Origin: Leptasterias polaris
Lineage: Eukaryota; Echinodermata; Asteroidea; Forcipulatida; Asteriidae
Assembly: GCA_037783415.1 (NCBI GenBank)
Contig: JAZGTN010000013.1
Span: forward strand, 248,001-312,000
Length of the DNA stretch: 64,000 nucleotides
Direction of reading: 5' to 3'
The position numbers were made by a program, and so were the translations under genes. Below, piece by piece: positions 62,625 to 64,000 of the stretch. Within the stretch, counting starts at the first letter, position 1, and each line of letters begins with the position of its first letter. Below the pieces are notes generated by a model. That model made no database searches, was not told the origin of the DNA, and saw only the letters and a list, made by a program, of their open reading frames with translations.

Positions 62625-62880
62625 AAAATCTCATGGCACCTAGGGGGATAGATCATTCTCCATTGCAGCACCACATCTCTGGAATCAGCTAATAATACCC
62701 TTTCACATTAAAAACCCCCCTTAATATATAACTATTCACTCATTCAAAGAGTATCTTGAAACACACCTCATGTCAAAAGCATTTTATTTTTCTTACAATT
62801 AGTATACATATATATATTTTTTACAGCGCCTTGAGCACCTTCGATCGATATGTAAACTTTATAATTAGATGTAAACCAGA
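62625..62880 (+). mobile_element. LINE 3' end (C-terminal RT tail and 3' UTR)
   Basis: One frame reads DRSFSIAAPHLWNQL, the conserved C-terminal tail of CR1/L2-type LINE proteins. It is followed by an ORF-end region and CAGCGCCTTGAGCACCTT, a common 3' UTR motif of such LINEs. A second fragment with that 3' motif lies at ~38205-38260. Confidence 0.8.
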
Positions 62881-63486
62881 GTATTTTGTTGATTAATATC
62901 TCAAATATCTCATAACTTTCCAAAAACATGAAAAGTTCATTGTCACAAAAGAGTGTTTTATGTTTAAATTAAATTGAATGCCAATGTTTAGTGTTTAAAT
63001 TAAACGCAGACAAAAAAATAATCAGCAAGTTTAAAGACTGTTTATGTAAATCCTAGTACTTTCAGTTGCATTAAAAAAATAACAGTACAGAACGCAAAAA
63101 AAATAACCAACAGTCAGTGTCATTACACATACAGTTTTTAATATGCAAACACGTTAGAACATTTCTTACAAATTTTGAGTACTTTAATAGCATTGCAATG
63201 ATTATATACATCACCTATTGCACATGGTAATTCAGCAAATCTTTTTACACAGCACTGCCATCATAAAAAATACACTAATTTTTCTGTTTTAAATATTCCT
63301 ACATTTGAATAAACCTTAAAGTTAACTTCATAATGGTTTGCATCGCACACATACATACATGTAGCTGTTATAAGCACACAATAGTTTTAAACGTGATCAG
63401 ATAGAGCCAGTGGCTGATAAATATTTACCATGCAACTTTAACGAATCCGAATTTGTGTATGGTGGAGATTGAATCATACTTTTTAT

Positions 63487-63740
63487 GGAGTGTCGTGATC
63501 TAGTGCACCAGACTCAAGTTTTGGCAAATTGAGAGTGTTGGTTCGAGTCCCGGTCTTGACACTTGTGTCCTTGAGCAAAACACTTAACCATTGTTGCTTT
63601 GTCCTTCGGATGGGATGTAAAAGAACCCAGTGCATTTATCGCTAGAAGGGGTTTGCCCTGGTGTTTCTGGCATGGTTGGCTGCAGATTGCACCGTACCGC
63701 CTATAGACATGGGTCTTATAATTTAAACATAGCTCGGTAT
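63487..63740 (+). mobile_element. SINE, Leu-like head, long-body subtype (3'-truncated)
   Basis: Head GGAGTGTCGTGATCTAGTGC, box B TGGTTCGAGTCCCGG, then CCTTCGGATGGGATGTAAAA and GAAGGGGTTTGCCCTGGTGT. The tail is lost where the TAGACCTTT...ATTGCAACG terminus of another element begins at 63740. The last 260 bases hold no gene. Confidence 0.8.
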
Positions 63741-64000
63741 AGACCTTTCTATTGCAACGTCACAGCCTGAGTTTTTGCCAACCGAGGTTGGAAAACTGTG
63801 GAAAGCCATAACTGCAAATCAAAAACAGATAGCCATAGTTTGTAGCAATGTTACACAAATATTCAAAAATAGTATTGAGTTTGTTGGAAACAAATCAACC
63901 AATCATGGAAGGTATTTCAGTTCAAGAATCTTTACAGAAAATGTTGAATTTGGTCACAACATTTTTTAACACGATTGAATGTTTTGCTAACATTCGGCCG

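Overview
This is a eukaryotic, intron-rich, AT-rich genomic window from an invertebrate deuterostome. Echinoderm is most likely and sea star is my best guess, from remembered resemblance of the interspersed repeats rather than any search. Support comes from full metazoan orthologues with GT-AG introns (TIMM22, TBL2, POLD4), an intronless rhodopsin-class receptor, tRNA-derived SINEs with a tRNA-Leu(CAA)-like head, non-LTR retrotransposon pieces, and dozens of short foldback elements (MITE-like).

Layout. 1-4280 is repeat-dominated and carries a decayed LINE reverse transcriptase at about 2520-3430. 4281-10014 (+) is an unrecognised gene model of three exons, coding for about 1176 residues, most of them in one 3.3-kb terminal exon. 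11242-13964 (+) is a complete four-exon TIMM22 (195 aa), the mitochondrial inner-membrane carrier translocase. 14000-19500 is mostly intergenic foldback elements and SINEs. 22241-19517 (-) is POLD4, the small DNA polymerase delta subunit; three exons are certain and its short last exon is unresolved. Its start codon lies 376 bp head-to-head from that of TBL2, which suggests a shared bidirectional promoter. 22618-51526 (+) is a complete 12-exon TBL2 (464 aa), an ER-anchored WD40 protein, spread over 29 kb because its introns are packed with transposable elements. Intron 3 of TBL2 also holds a 330-codon open exon-like block (33470-34463) with three internal amino-acid repeats. 52470-60400 is again repeat territory, with one candidate orphan exon (58313-58468), a large foldback and a 66-bp x 8 minisatellite. 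60406-61368 (-) is an intronless class A GPCR (320 aa). 61400-64000 holds a LINE 3' end, a foldback and a SINE.

The four recognisable genes act in unrelated processes (protein import, replication, ER stress signalling, cell-surface signalling), so there is no operon-like logic. The only clear pairing is the POLD4/TBL2 divergent start. The most interesting unexplained items are the 1176-aa unknown gene, the repeat-bearing exon inside TBL2, a LINE inserted cleanly inside a tandem array with a visible target-site duplication, and the number of independent foldback families, several nested. All exon boundaries were read by eye from splice consensus and reading-frame phase; no alignment or transcript evidence was available.
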